Made by a program: the position numbers and the translations under genes. Shown here piece by piece: positions 34,977 through 43,713 of a stretch of DNA of 64,000 nucleotides. The notes beneath the pieces are model-generated. The model ran no database searches. It was not told the DNA's origin and saw only the letters and a program-made list of their open reading frames with translations. Position 1 is the first letter of the stretch. The number at the start of each line of letters is the position of its first letter. Source of the DNA: JAJPIG01 sp035531675 (GTDB taxonomy: Bacteria; Desulfobacterota; Binatia; Binatales; Binataceae); NCBI GenBank assembly GCA_035531675.1, contig DATKSL010000014.1, forward strand, positions 62,001-126,000, in the 5' to 3' direction.

Positions 34977-36278
34977 ATGGAACCCGTCAGAATCGTTCAC
35001 TATCTCAATCAGTTCTTCGGCCAGCTTGGCGGCGAGGAAGCCGCCGGCGCCGGGCCGCAGATCAAACCCGGCCCAATCGGACCCGGCCGTGTGTTGCAAA
35101 GCCAGCTTGGCGACGGTTTCGAGATCGTGGCGACCGCGATTTGCGGCGACAACACCTTCGCCGACGCTCCCGCGAAGACCGCCGAAGAGCTGGCCGGCCT
35201 GATCGCCGAATTTCGCCCCGCCATCCTGATCGCCGGGCCGGCCTTCAACTCGGGGCGCTACGGCCAGTCATGCGGCGAGCTTTGCGCTGCGGTGCAGGAG
35301 CGGCTCGGGGTTCCGGCGCTCACCGGAATGTACGACGAGAATCCCGGCGTCGAGCAGTTTCGCAGCCGGGTCCTGATCGTTCGCACCGGTCCCAGCGCCC
35401 GCTCGATGGGTGAGGCGCTGCGGCAGATGGCGACGCTCGCCCGGCGCATCGCCGCGGGCGACGCTATCGATCGGCCGGCGGAAGCGGGATGCTTCCCGCG
35501 CGGGATGAAGCGCCCGATGATACGCGAGGAGATCGCGGCCACGCGCGCGATCGATATGCTGCTGCGCAAGGTCGCCGGCGAGCCCTGGGCGACCGAGGTC
35601 AGCCGCCCGGCCTTCGATCGCGTCGCGCCGGTAAAGCTCGACGCGCCGCTGGCAAGTATCACCGTCGCGCTGGTCACCGACGGCGGCCTGGTGGTCAAGG
35701 GTAATCCCGATCGGATGCCCAACGGCTATTGCGATCGTATCACCGCCATCCCGATTGGCGGGCTGGAGCGCTTCACGACCGACCTGGTCGAGGCTCATCA
35801 CGGCGGCTACGACACGCAATTCGTCAACCAGGATCTGAACCGGCTGGTGCCGCTCGACGCGATGCGCCAGCTCGAAAAGGAAGGTGCGATCGGCCGGCTC
35901 TACGAGACCGTCTACGCCACCGCCGGCCTCGGCATGTCGCTCACCAACGCCCGCAAGCTCGGCCAGGAGATCGGGCGGCGTTTGCGACAGGACGGGGTGC
36001 AGGCGGTCATCCTGACTTCCACCTGAGGGACTAGCACGCGCTGCGGTGCAGCGCTCGCCAAAGAGATCGAACGGATGGGAATCGCGACGGCGCAGATCTG
36101 CTCGATGCGGCAGGTGGCGACGATGGTCGGCTCGCCGCGCATCGTGACCGGCAAAAGCGTGCTCCATCCCACCGGCGATCCAGCGCTCGACCTCGCGGGC
36201 GAGCGCGACCTGCGGCGCAAAATCCTGCGCGACGCGCTCACGGCGCTCGCATCCGACGGCACCCAGAATGCGGCTTGA
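34977..36278 (+). CDS. grdB: GrdB/GrdF/GrdH-like reductase component B selenoprotein (TGA at 36024 read as Sec350)
   Basis: The frame runs through a TGA at 36024-36026 and continues to TGA 36276, giving 433 residues with selenocysteine at position 350. The clostridial GrdB group is about 437 residues, with Sec at the same place. The surroundings of the TGA read VILTST-U-GTSTRCGAALAKEIER, matching the family's STU-GTCTRCGA motif. Other family segments are RVLIVRTGPSARSMGEALRQM and VALVTDGGLVVKGNPDRMPNG. In the known complexes this subunit attacks glycine, sarcosine or betaine bound to the pyruvoyl partner; the substrate here is unknown. It overlaps grdE by 11 bases. Without Sec insertion it would lose its last 84 residues. 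Confidence 0.88.
36024..36054 (+). promoter_or_regulatory. Selenocysteine UGA with SECIS-like stem-loop
   Basis: The TGA at 36024-36026 is followed after exactly 18 bases by GGT (36045-36047). The GGT is the loop of a perfect 7-bp stem, GCGCTGC (36038-36044) with GCAGCGC (36048-36054). E. coli fdhF also has 18 bases between UGA and a GGU in the apical loop, the site contacted by SelB. This layout strongly supports recoding and argues against termination. Confidence 0.75.
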
Positions 36279-37554
36279 GCTGCGGGCCGCGGCAGTTAAG
36301 CGCGCGGTCTTCGGCGCCGCCACCGGCTTGCAAGACGCGACGCTCACCGTCGCACGCGAAGAGTTGCGGGCGATACTCGGCGTCGATAGCCGTCTCGCCG
36401 AACTCGAAATCGAGCTCGCCAATCCGGGCGAGGATTGCCGTATCACCGACATCTTCGATGTCTTCGAGCCGCGCTTCAGGAGCGCCGGCCGGAATTTTCC
36501 GGGTGTGATTGAGCCGATCGGACGGGTCGGCGACGGCCTGACCACGGCGGCACGCGGCGCGGCGGTGATGGTGCTGAATTCGATGGCGGACCGTTACAAG
36601 TTGACGGTCGATATGTGCGGCCCGAGCGCCGACTTCTCGCCCTACTCCCATACCGCCAACCTCTGCATCCGCTCGCAGCCGGCAGCGGGCGTCGAGCGGC
36701 CCGACTACTATCGCGCGCTCAAGGAGGCCGGTGTCCGCGCCGCAACCTATCTCGGCGCAGCAGCTTCGCGCACGACGCCCGATACCGCCGAAATTATCGG
36801 CCTCGATTTGCCCGGTACGCAAAGCGCGGGGCGCGAACAGGCGCTGCCGCGCGTCGCTTATATCTACATGCTCGCTTCGCAACAGATGCCGACCGAGGCC
36901 ATCGAGCCGATTCTCTACGGCGACAACGTCCGCACCCTGCTTCCCACCGTGTTGCATCCCAACGAAGTGCTCGACGGCGCGGTGATCGCGCCCTATTGGA
37001 ACTTCGGCGGCGACACCTTCACGATTCAGAATCATCCGATGATCCGCGAGCTCTACCGGCGCCATGGCCGCGACCTGACGTTTGCCGGCGTGATCGGCAC
37101 CATCGCCGCGGAAACCGAAGCCGGACGCACGCGCAGCGCCGTGATGGCCGCCAATCTGGCGCGCGACACGCTGGGCGCCGACGCCGTGGTGCTGACCAAG
37201 TACGGCGGCGGAATTCCGGAGTCGGCCACGATGGAGACCTACGACGCCTGCGAGGCGCTCGGCATCAAGGGCACGATCGTGATCTGGACGCACGGCGGCG
37301 ACGGCCGTATCGAGGGGGCGCTGACCTTCATGTCGCCGCGCGCCGACGCGGTGGTAAGTTGCGGAATCAACGAACAGGCTATCGACCTGCCGCCGGTCGC
37401 GCGCGTGATCGGCAGCTCTACCATCGGCCCGTTGATCATGGAGGCCGAGGGCGAGACCCGTCCGTCGAATGGACCCATCCACCTGCGCTTCCTGTTTCTC
37501 GCCGGCGCGTCGGACCAGTTGGGCGGCGGCCGCCGCTCGATCGAGGAATACTGA
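36268..37554 (+). CDS. grdE: GrdE/GrdG/GrdI-like reductase component B, without the pyruvoyl-forming Cys
   Basis: The 428-residue protein matches the proprotein subunit of glycine/sarcosine/betaine reductase in length and start (MRLELRAAAVKRAVFGAATG) and in segments such as LPTVLHPNEVLDGAV and VLTKYGGGIPESATMET. In clostridial GrdE the chain is cut at Asn-Cys242 to form a pyruvoyl group. Here residues 241-245 are APYWN, and there is no cysteine between residue 133 and residue 328. Covalent pyruvoyl chemistry as known is therefore not possible. The start overlaps grdB by 11 bases. Confidence 0.82.
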   Translation: MRLELRAAAVKRAVFGAATGLQDATLTVAREELRAILGVDSRLAELEIELANPGEDCRITDIFDVFEPRFRSAGRNFPGVIEPIGRVGDGLTTAARGAAVMVLNSMADRYKLTVDMCGPSADFSPYSHTANLCIRSQPAAGVERPDYYRALKEAGVRAATYLGAAASRTTPDTAEIIGLDLPGTQSAGREQALPRVAYIYMLASQQMPTEAIEPILYGDNVRTLLPTVLHPNEVLDGAVIAPYWNFGGDTFTIQNHPMIRELYRRHGRDLTFAGVIGTIAAETEAGRTRSAVMAANLARDTLGADAVVLTKYGGGIPESATMETYDACEALGIKGTIVIWTHGGDGRIEGALTFMSPRADAVVSCGINEQAIDLPPVARVIGSSTIGPLIMEAEGETRPSNGPIHLRFLFLAGASDQLGGGRRSIEEY

Positions 37555-37614
37555 ACCGGTCTTCTCGCGGGACCGTCGCCGGACAGCGAACCACGGCGCT
37601 GCTACAGTAAATCG

Positions 37615-39042
37615 ATGACTCGGCCAGTACTGCTCGCCGCTGCGACCGCGATGGCTCACGTGCCCGGCCTGGTGCGGATTGGCTCCAAGCCCGCGCGTGA
37701 GATCGCGCGCGACGCCGGGCTGATCGAAAAGTTGATCGCGAACTCACGCGGTTTCGATGACGCGGTCGGCTACGCGCCCAACCAGGCCTTTGTCGGCGCG
37801 CTTCATCCGCGCGCGATGGGCCCGCGTCCCCATTTCAATCGCATCGTCGAGGGCGGACGAAGGTTCGGGCCGGATGGCGAGATCATGCCCGAGCGCGAGT
37901 TTCTCGGCCTGATGGCGCTGGCCGATCAGTTCAAGTTGATACAGCTCGCGCCCGAACTCGCGCAAAGCGCCGCTGCTGACCTGGCGCGCCATCCGCTGCG
38001 TGAATCGTTCAAGCCGGACGGACTGCAAGCCGCGAGCGGCGACCCGGCGGCGGCGCTCGCGCGCGGCGCGCTCGGGCTTTATCTCGGCAACGGTGAATGC
38101 GCGGGCGCGCTCGCTACCGGTCATCACGAGGACGCGAATCTCGCCGCCCCGGTGATCGCGGAGAACCTCGCCTGCAAGGCGAGCGGCGCGCTGGCGCTGG
38201 CCCATCTGCTGCGACTCAATCAACTCGATCCGGCCACTATCGAATACGTCATCGGCTGTTCCGAAGAGGCGGTCGGCGATCGCTATCAGCGCGGCGGCGG
38301 CAACATGGGCAAGGCGATCGCCGAGATGGCGGGATGCGTCGAGGCCTCGGGCGCGGACGTGAAGAATTTCTGCGCGGCGCCGGTGCCCGCGATGGTCGTG
38401 GCGGCCAGCCTGGTGGCGGCCGGCGTCTTCGGCCGGGTGGCGGTGGTCGGCGGGGGCTCGCTGCCCAAGCTCGGCATGAAGTTCGAAGGCCATCTGAAGC
38501 ATTCGATGCCGGTGCTCGAAGATACGCTCGGCGCGGTGGCCGCGGTAATCGGCGCGGACGACGGCCGCTCGCCAGTCATCCGGCTCGATCCGGTCGGCCG
38601 TCACAAGGTCAGCTCCGGCTCATCGGCCGAGGCGATCATGGATGCGCTGGTGACCGCGCCGCTCGATCGCATGGGTCTCAAGATCACCGACGTCGACGAG
38701 TACGCGACCGAGTTGCACAATCCCGAACTCACCGAACCGCAAGGCAGCGGCAACGTGCCCGAGCGCAACTACCGGATGCTGGCTGCGATGGCGGTGCGGC
38801 GCGGCCTGTTCGGACGCGAGGCGATGGCTGGCTTCGTCGCCCGCCATGGCATGCCGGGCTTCGCTCCCACCCAGGGTCACGTCGCTTCCGCCTTCTGCTA
38901 CCTAGCTCATGCCCGGCGGGCACTGACCGACGGCGGCCGCGCGCAGCGTATCATGATGATGGCAAAGGGCTCACTGTTCCTCGGTATGATGACGGGACAA
39001 TCGGACGGGATGTCGTTTATACTGGAGCGCAACGGCGGCTGA
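37615..39042 (+). CDS. grdC: GrdC-like reductase component C subunit (thiolase-fold)
   Basis: The 475-residue protein carries the GrdC signatures: NQAFVGALHPRAMG, FGPDGEIMPEREFLGLM, HHEDANLAAPVIAENLACKA, IEYVIGCSEEAVGDRYQRGG and APTQGHVASAF. In clostridia GrdC with GrdD releases acetyl phosphate from the Se-carboxymethyl intermediate on GrdA. The conserved cysteine in CSEEA is present, but no grdD is found in the window. No Shine-Dalgarno precedes the ATG; TACAGT at 37603 ends 6 bases before it, hinting at an internal, nearly leaderless promoter. Confidence 0.88.
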   Translation: MTRPVLLAAATAMAHVPGLVRIGSKPAREIARDAGLIEKLIANSRGFDDAVGYAPNQAFVGALHPRAMGPRPHFNRIVEGGRRFGPDGEIMPEREFLGLMALADQFKLIQLAPELAQSAAADLARHPLRESFKPDGLQAASGDPAAALARGALGLYLGNGECAGALATGHHEDANLAAPVIAENLACKASGALALAHLLRLNQLDPATIEYVIGCSEEAVGDRYQRGGGNMGKAIAEMAGCVEASGADVKNFCAAPVPAMVVAASLVAAGVFGRVAVVGGGSLPKLGMKFEGHLKHSMPVLEDTLGAVAAVIGADDGRSPVIRLDPVGRHKVSSGSSAEAIMDALVTAPLDRMGLKITDVDEYATELHNPELTEPQGSGNVPERNYRMLAAMAVRRGLFGREAMAGFVARHGMPGFAPTQGHVASAFCYLAHARRALTDGGRAQRIMMMAKGSLFLGMMTGQSDGMSFILERNGG

Positions 39043-39071
39043 ACGAGCCGCGCAAGAAGGAAGGATAATCG

Positions 39072-39545
39072 ATGTTCGCGGGCAAAAAAGTGATCGTAGT
39101 CGGCGAGCGCGACGGGGTGGCAAGTCCTGCTATCGCGACCTGCGTCGAGGCGGCGGGCGGCGAGGTCGTCATGACGGCGACCGAGTGCTTCGTCTGAACC
39201 GCCGCAGGGGCAATGGATCCGCATACCCAGCAGACGATTCTCGATACGGTCGGCAAACACGGCCGTGAGAACCTGCTGGTGATTCTGGGGACGCCCAGCC
39301 CGGAAGCCGCCGCGATTGCGGCGGAGACCGTGACCAGCGGCGATCCCACCTACGCGGGACCATTGGCCGAGACCCAGTTGGGTCTCCTCGTCTACCATAT
39401 TCTGGAGGACCAGGTGCGTGCGGCGCTCGATCCGGCGATCTACGACCAGCAGGTCGGCCTGATGGCGGAGACGCTCGACGGGCCGGCCATCGCGGCGGCA
39501 GTCGCGCAGGCGCGCGCGGCGATCTCACAACCGGGCGCATCGTGA
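39072..39545 (+). CDS. grdA: GrdA-like selenoprotein A (TGA at 39195 read as Sec42)
   Basis: The frame runs from ATG 39072 (AAGGA upstream) through TGA 39195-39197 to TGA 39543, giving 157 residues. The text around the TGA is ATECFV-U-TAAGAMDPHTQQ, essentially identical to clostridial GrdA, whose Sec is residue 44 of about 158. The N-terminus MFAGKKVIVVGERDGV and the later AAETVTSGDPTYAGPLAETQ also match. GrdA carries the substrate fragment as a selenoether between components B and C. A stable SECIS stem after this TGA is not obvious by eye. It lies 29 bases after grdC. Confidence 0.88.
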
Positions 39546-39629
39546 CGATGGCGCCTCGCACAAATCGACTGACCGCGGCGCGCCGTCGCTCGGCGCGTGC
39601 GATCGCGATGACTCAGGGGAATTAATCAT

Positions 39630-41153
39630 ATGGCGCTGCGCACCGGCGCGGAATATTTGCAGGCGCTGCGCGACGGCCGCGAGGTCTACCTCGACGGCCG
39701 GCGGGTGGCGGACGTTACCAGCGAGCCGGGCCTCGCGCGGGTCGCGCATACCTTCGCGCGGATGTATGACCTGGTGATCGAAAACCAGGATCAGTGGACC
39801 TTCCGCGACGAGCAGGGGCAGCCGACCAGCCTCAACTGGCTCGAGCCGCGCACGCGCGATGAGCTGACGCGCCGGCGCAACTTCACCGAGATGATCGCGC
39901 GGCGCACCGGCGGCCTGTTCGGCCGCCAGCAGGACTACGTGCCGCTGTTCCATCTCGGGATGATCGACATCAAGCGCGAGTTCAGCCGCGGCGACGCGCG
40001 CTTCGAACGCAATATCGAGAATTATTGGCGGCGCGCGCGCGAGCACGATCTGATGCTGGCGCACTCGTTCATCGACGCGCAGGCGCATCCGTCCGTGCCG
40101 CTGGAAAAAACCGTGGTGCCCCGGATAGTCGCGCGCAAGCCCGAGGGGATCGTCGTGCGCGGCGCGAAAACCGTCGCCACCTTCACCTGTCATGCCGACG
40201 AAATCCTGGTCGGCGCCTTTCCGCGTCCTGCGATGACCGAGGATTACGTGATGTACTTCTCGATTCCGATCGCGACGCCGGGCGTGCGAGTGATTGCGCG
40301 CACGGTCTACGGACAAGGCAGCGCGTTCGATCATCCGGCCGGCCAGTTCGGCGACGAAAACGATTGCATCGTGATCTTCGACGACGTGCTGGTGCCGTGG
40401 GAACGGGTCTTCAGCCTCGGCGAGCCGAGTTTCTGCGCGACCGTCTTCCCGCGTATCAGCGAGTGGGCGCACTGGAGCATCCTGGCGCGGCTCGCGGTCA
40501 AGGCCGAGGTGCTGACCGGGCTCTACTCGTTGATCCCCGAGATGCTGGGCCGTGGCCAGCAGCCGCAAGCGCAGGAGGCGCTGGGCGAGATCATTCGCTA
40601 CCTGACGAGCATCCGCGCCTTCATCCATGCGGCCGAAGATCAGGGCCAGGTGACGCCGGAAGGCCACTTCATGCCGAATCCGCTGTACGTCACTGCCGGG
40701 CGCGCCTACTCGGTCGAGCACTATCGACGGATTACCGGCTACCTGCACGACATCGCGAGCCAGGCGCTGATCATCATTCCCAGCGAGGCCGCGTTCGACA
40801 GTCCCGAGGTCGGGCCGGCGCTCGAAAAAATGTTCGAGAGTCCGTCGGCGTCGGCGCGCGAGCGCGCCCGGGTGGTGCGCCTCGCATGGGACATGGTGTG
40901 CGACTCATACGGCGGCCGGCAGACGATGTTCGAGCTGTTCAATGCGTTGCCCTGGACGGCGCAGCGCGCGCAGTTGATGGCGAGCTTCGATATCGAACCG
41001 TACCAGCGGCTGGCGGCTGCGACCGCCGGTCTGGGCTCGCTGGCGGAAGCAGCGGAGGGCGCCGCGCAAGCGGCCGGGCGCAAGGGGCGCGATTACAAGG
41101 CCGTCGGCGAGGCTTACGCGGCAAAGTCCGCCGGCAAAGTCCTCGCGCGCTGA
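39630..41153 (+). CDS. Second HpaB-like flavin-dependent hydroxylase
   Basis: The 507-residue protein belongs to the 4-hydroxyphenylacetate 3-hydroxylase family: TGAEYLQALRDGREVYLDGR at the N-terminus, ARREHD-like RAREHDLMLAHSFIDAQ, CHADEILVGAFP, and FDDVLVPWERVFSLGE. It has an Ala/Lys-rich tail beyond residue 470 that the paralogue at 26385 lacks. It follows grdA by 84 bases on the same strand and may be the last gene of that operon. Some family members are dehydratases or isomerases, so hydroxylation is not certain. Confidence 0.82.
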   Translation: MALRTGAEYLQALRDGREVYLDGRRVADVTSEPGLARVAHTFARMYDLVIENQDQWTFRDEQGQPTSLNWLEPRTRDELTRRRNFTEMIARRTGGLFGRQQDYVPLFHLGMIDIKREFSRGDARFERNIENYWRRAREHDLMLAHSFIDAQAHPSVPLEKTVVPRIVARKPEGIVVRGAKTVATFTCHADEILVGAFPRPAMTEDYVMYFSIPIATPGVRVIARTVYGQGSAFDHPAGQFGDENDCIVIFDDVLVPWERVFSLGEPSFCATVFPRISEWAHWSILARLAVKAEVLTGLYSLIPEMLGRGQQPQAQEALGEIIRYLTSIRAFIHAAEDQGQVTPEGHFMPNPLYVTAGRAYSVEHYRRITGYLHDIASQALIIIPSEAAFDSPEVGPALEKMFESPSASARERARVVRLAWDMVCDSYGGRQTMFELFNALPWTAQRAQLMASFDIEPYQRLAAATAGLGSLAEAAEGAAQAAGRKGRDYKAVGEAYAAKSAGKVLAR

Positions 41154-41172
41154 CGAAGCGCCGGCCCGGGAA

Positions 41173-42381
41173 TCAAAGCTGCCAGGTGTTCGGCGGCAGC
41201 CCCCATCGAACGCGCCCGTAATTCTCGGCCGGCACGTCCCAGGTGATCGCCAACGAATGCGAGGCGGCATTGATATCGCGCACCAGGCGCTGAATCGGGC
41301 TGCCCTGGTAAATCGCGTGAGCGCCGGCGCCCTCGAACAATCGGTTCGCGGCCCGCACGCTGGTCCTGACCGCAAACGAGATATCGCGCCGCATCCGCGC
41401 CCGTTCAGCGATCGGGATTTGTCCGCCCGCCTCGCCGTACTCGCGTAGATGGCGCAGATCGCGCAGCATCAGCAGGCGCACCGCGTCGACCTCGGCGGAG
41501 GACTCGGCGAGCCGAACCTGCATCATGGGCTGTTCGATCACCGGCACGCCGGTCTGGCCGTCCCGGCGCCCCTGCATCTGCTGCTCGAACAGATCGACCA
41601 CGCCCTGAGCCATGCCGATTATCGGTGCGGCCAGCGAGTAGCCGATAAAGCTGAAAATCGGCAGCTTGTAAAAAGCGCTGCCGTACAGTTCGCTCCCGGC
41701 GGTCGTGCCGGTCATGAACTGCGCGCCGTGGCAAATCCGATGCTCCGGGATGAAGACGTCGTCGACGCTGAGCCCTTTGCTGCCGCTGCCGCACAGCCCC
41801 AGCACATGCCAGTTGTCATCGATGCGGAAATCCTTCTTCGGCACCAGGATCATGTCCGCCTTGTCGGGACCGGTGATAATCAACTGCACCCAGGCGGCGT
41901 GATCGATGCCGCTGGCGAAGTTCCATTTCCCGGTCAGACGCACGCCGCCTTTGGCCGGCTCGATGCGGCAATTGACGGTGGCCGAGGCGGTTGAGGAGAG
42001 CACGTCCAACGAGTCGGCCCAGTACTCGTCCTGCGCCTGCTTGGGCCACAGCCCCATCATCCAGTTGTGCAGCGGCCAGAACGATCCCATCCAGCCGCTC
42101 GACCCGCATCCGCGCCCAAGTTGGGCGGCGCACTCGTAAACGCTATCCATGTCGAGTCCGATGCCGCCGTACGGAACCGGCTGCGAGATGCGATGAAACT
42201 CCGCGGCCATGAAGTCCGCCACGGTCTGTTTCGGCACCTGGCGCAGCTTCTCGCATTCGGCCGCGCGCTCGCGCAGCATCGGCACCATCGCCGCCGCCCG
42301 CTCGACCATCTCGCGCCGGCTGTATTTCGGCTCGCTGCCGTTCTTCGCTATCGATGAATCTCGCGCGCTTTGCGTGCTCAT
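41173..42381 (-). CDS. Acyl-CoA dehydrogenase-fold flavin monooxygenase (HsaA-like)
   Basis: The 402-residue protein has the acyl-CoA dehydrogenase three-domain layout with VPYGGIGLDMDSVYECAAQL, GKWNFASGIDHAAWVQLI and, in the C-terminal domain, GAGAHAIYQGSPIQRLVRD. The GRGCGSSGW and FASGIDHA stretches are typical of two-component group D monooxygenases such as HsaA and the C2 HPA hydroxylase, which use flavin from a partner reductase. The gene is convergent with the HpaB-like gene and divergent from the LLM gene at 42594. Confidence 0.82.
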   Translation of the reverse strand: MSTQSARDSSIAKNGSEPKYSRREMVERAAAMVPMLRERAAECEKLRQVPKQTVADFMAAEFHRISQPVPYGGIGLDMDSVYECAAQLGRGCGSSGWMGSFWPLHNWMMGLWPKQAQDEYWADSLDVLSSTASATVNCRIEPAKGGVRLTGKWNFASGIDHAAWVQLIITGPDKADMILVPKKDFRIDDNWHVLGLCGSGSKGLSVDDVFIPEHRICHGAQFMTGTTAGSELYGSAFYKLPIFSFIGYSLAAPIIGMAQGVVDLFEQQMQGRRDGQTGVPVIEQPMMQVRLAESSAEVDAVRLLMLRDLRHLREYGEAGGQIPIAERARMRRDISFAVRTSVRAANRLFEGAGAHAIYQGSPIQRLVRDINAASHSLAITWDVPAENYGRVRWGLPPNTWQL

Positions 42382-42473
42382 TGCTCACCCTGGTTTTTCG
42401 AAGCTTGCGACGCGTGGCCATCAGCCGACGTCCATAATAATTGCTATCAGCTTTTGCGACCCGTTTTGCAAGC

Positions 42474-42537
42474 GGCCGCGGAAATCGCGGCCATCTGCTT
42501 GTCGGCTCCGGCGTGGTCGAGTAATAGAGACAAGCAG
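42474..42537. promoter_or_regulatory. Two inverted repeats in the divergent promoter region
   Basis: GGCCGCG (42474-42480) and CGCGGCC (42486-42492) flank a 5-base loop. Right after, CTGCTTGTC (42495-42503) and GACAAGCAG (42529-42537) form a perfect 9-base inverted repeat with a 25-base spacer. They lie in the 212-base gap between the divergent acyl-CoA-dehydrogenase-like and LLM genes, a natural place for a shared operator. Confidence 0.45.
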
Positions 42538-42593
42538 TCGCCGGCGATGCAGTCATTTTCGCGATACGCCTGCGACCAGAAGGAACAGCGCGA

Positions 42594-43676
42594 ATGAAAT
42601 TTGGCATAATGTTCGACACCCACATCGACAAGTGGGAGCTGGTGCGATACGCCGAAGAGCTCGGCTACGACACGGCCTACTTGCCGGATTCCGAAATGAT
42701 GTGGTCCGACTGCTACGCGACCCTGGCGCTGGCGGCGTTCAACACCAAGCGCATCAGGATCGGGACCGGCATCGCGGCCCCCGGCGTCCGCCTCGCCCCG
42801 GTCACCGCCCATTCCATCGCTACTATCAACCAGCTTGCGCCCGGCCGGGTGTTCCTTGGTATCGGCACCGGACACACCTCGATGCGGATGCTGGGGCAGA
42901 ATCCGACGCCGTTGGCCGAGCTGCGCGAATACATTCGCGTGCTGCGCCGATTACTCGACGGCGATGAAGTTGAATATACACTTAACGGCAAGACCCATCC
43001 GATAAAGTTCATTCACCGCGACCGCTACTATATCAATCTGGATAATCGGATTCCTATTTACATGGCCGCCAATGGTCCCAAGGCTATCCACATGGTCGGT
43101 GAATGCGCCGACGGATGGATAGTCCACAATGCCAACCCGGAGCAGGCCACAGTATACTTTGATATGGTCCGCGCCGGCGCGCGCAAGGCCGGCCGCACCC
43201 TGCCGGCCGACTTTTATGCGACGTTCCAGAGCAGCCCGTGCATACTAAGACCGGGCGAACGGCTCACCGACGAGCGCATCATCAATGAAACCGGATCGCA
43301 AGTGACCTGCGTCCTGCATCTGGCCTATGAGATCTGGAATTACCTCGGCAAGAAGGACGAAGTAATTCCGCCGTTCTTCGCCGACGTGTGGGACGATTAC
43401 CTCAAGCGGGTCGCGAACTACAGTCTCCCTCCGGAGGCGCGCTTCCGCCAGATCCACGACGGCCATTGCACATTTGTGCAGCCTGACGAGCGCCGCTTCG
43501 TGACGCCCAAGGCTATTCAAGCAATCTGCCTGGTCGGCGAACCCGACGAGATCATCGAGCGTATCCGCGCGATGGAGCGGGTCGGATTTCAGGAGCTCAA
43601 CATGCTGCCGCCGGCCGACTATCAACGCAAGGTGTTTCGCGATTTCGCCGAACTCATCATGCCCGCGTTTCGATAA
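42594..43676 (+). CDS. Luciferase-like flavin/F420-dependent oxidoreductase
   Basis: The 360-residue LLM protein has MKFGIMFDTHIDKWELVRYA, RIRIGTGIAAPGVRLAPVTA, LAPGRVFLGIGTGHTSMRML and IPIYMAANGPKAIHMVGEC, the pattern of the methylene-H4MPT-reductase-like branch. It is about 15 residues longer than usual, with an inserted segment near residue 220. GAAGGA lies upstream of the ATG. It starts a plus-strand run with the MetE-like and FAD oxidoreductase genes and is third of its family in this window. Confidence 0.85.
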   Translation: MKFGIMFDTHIDKWELVRYAEELGYDTAYLPDSEMMWSDCYATLALAAFNTKRIRIGTGIAAPGVRLAPVTAHSIATINQLAPGRVFLGIGTGHTSMRMLGQNPTPLAELREYIRVLRRLLDGDEVEYTLNGKTHPIKFIHRDRYYINLDNRIPIYMAANGPKAIHMVGECADGWIVHNANPEQATVYFDMVRAGARKAGRTLPADFYATFQSSPCILRPGERLTDERIINETGSQVTCVLHLAYEIWNYLGKKDEVIPPFFADVWDDYLKRVANYSLPPEARFRQIHDGHCTFVQPDERRFVTPKAIQAICLVGEPDEIIERIRAMERVGFQELNMLPPADYQRKVFRDFAELIMPAFR

Positions 43677-43713
43677 TTTTCTGTTCGACGCGATCGCAGC
43701 GGAGATTCGACTT

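Noticed and set aside
36024..36026. Reading the TGA as a real grdB stop with a separate small gene downstream
   Set aside because: The downstream frame continues the GrdB family sequence without a gap (GTSTRCGA), the total length equals the family length, and a SECIS-like hairpin follows.
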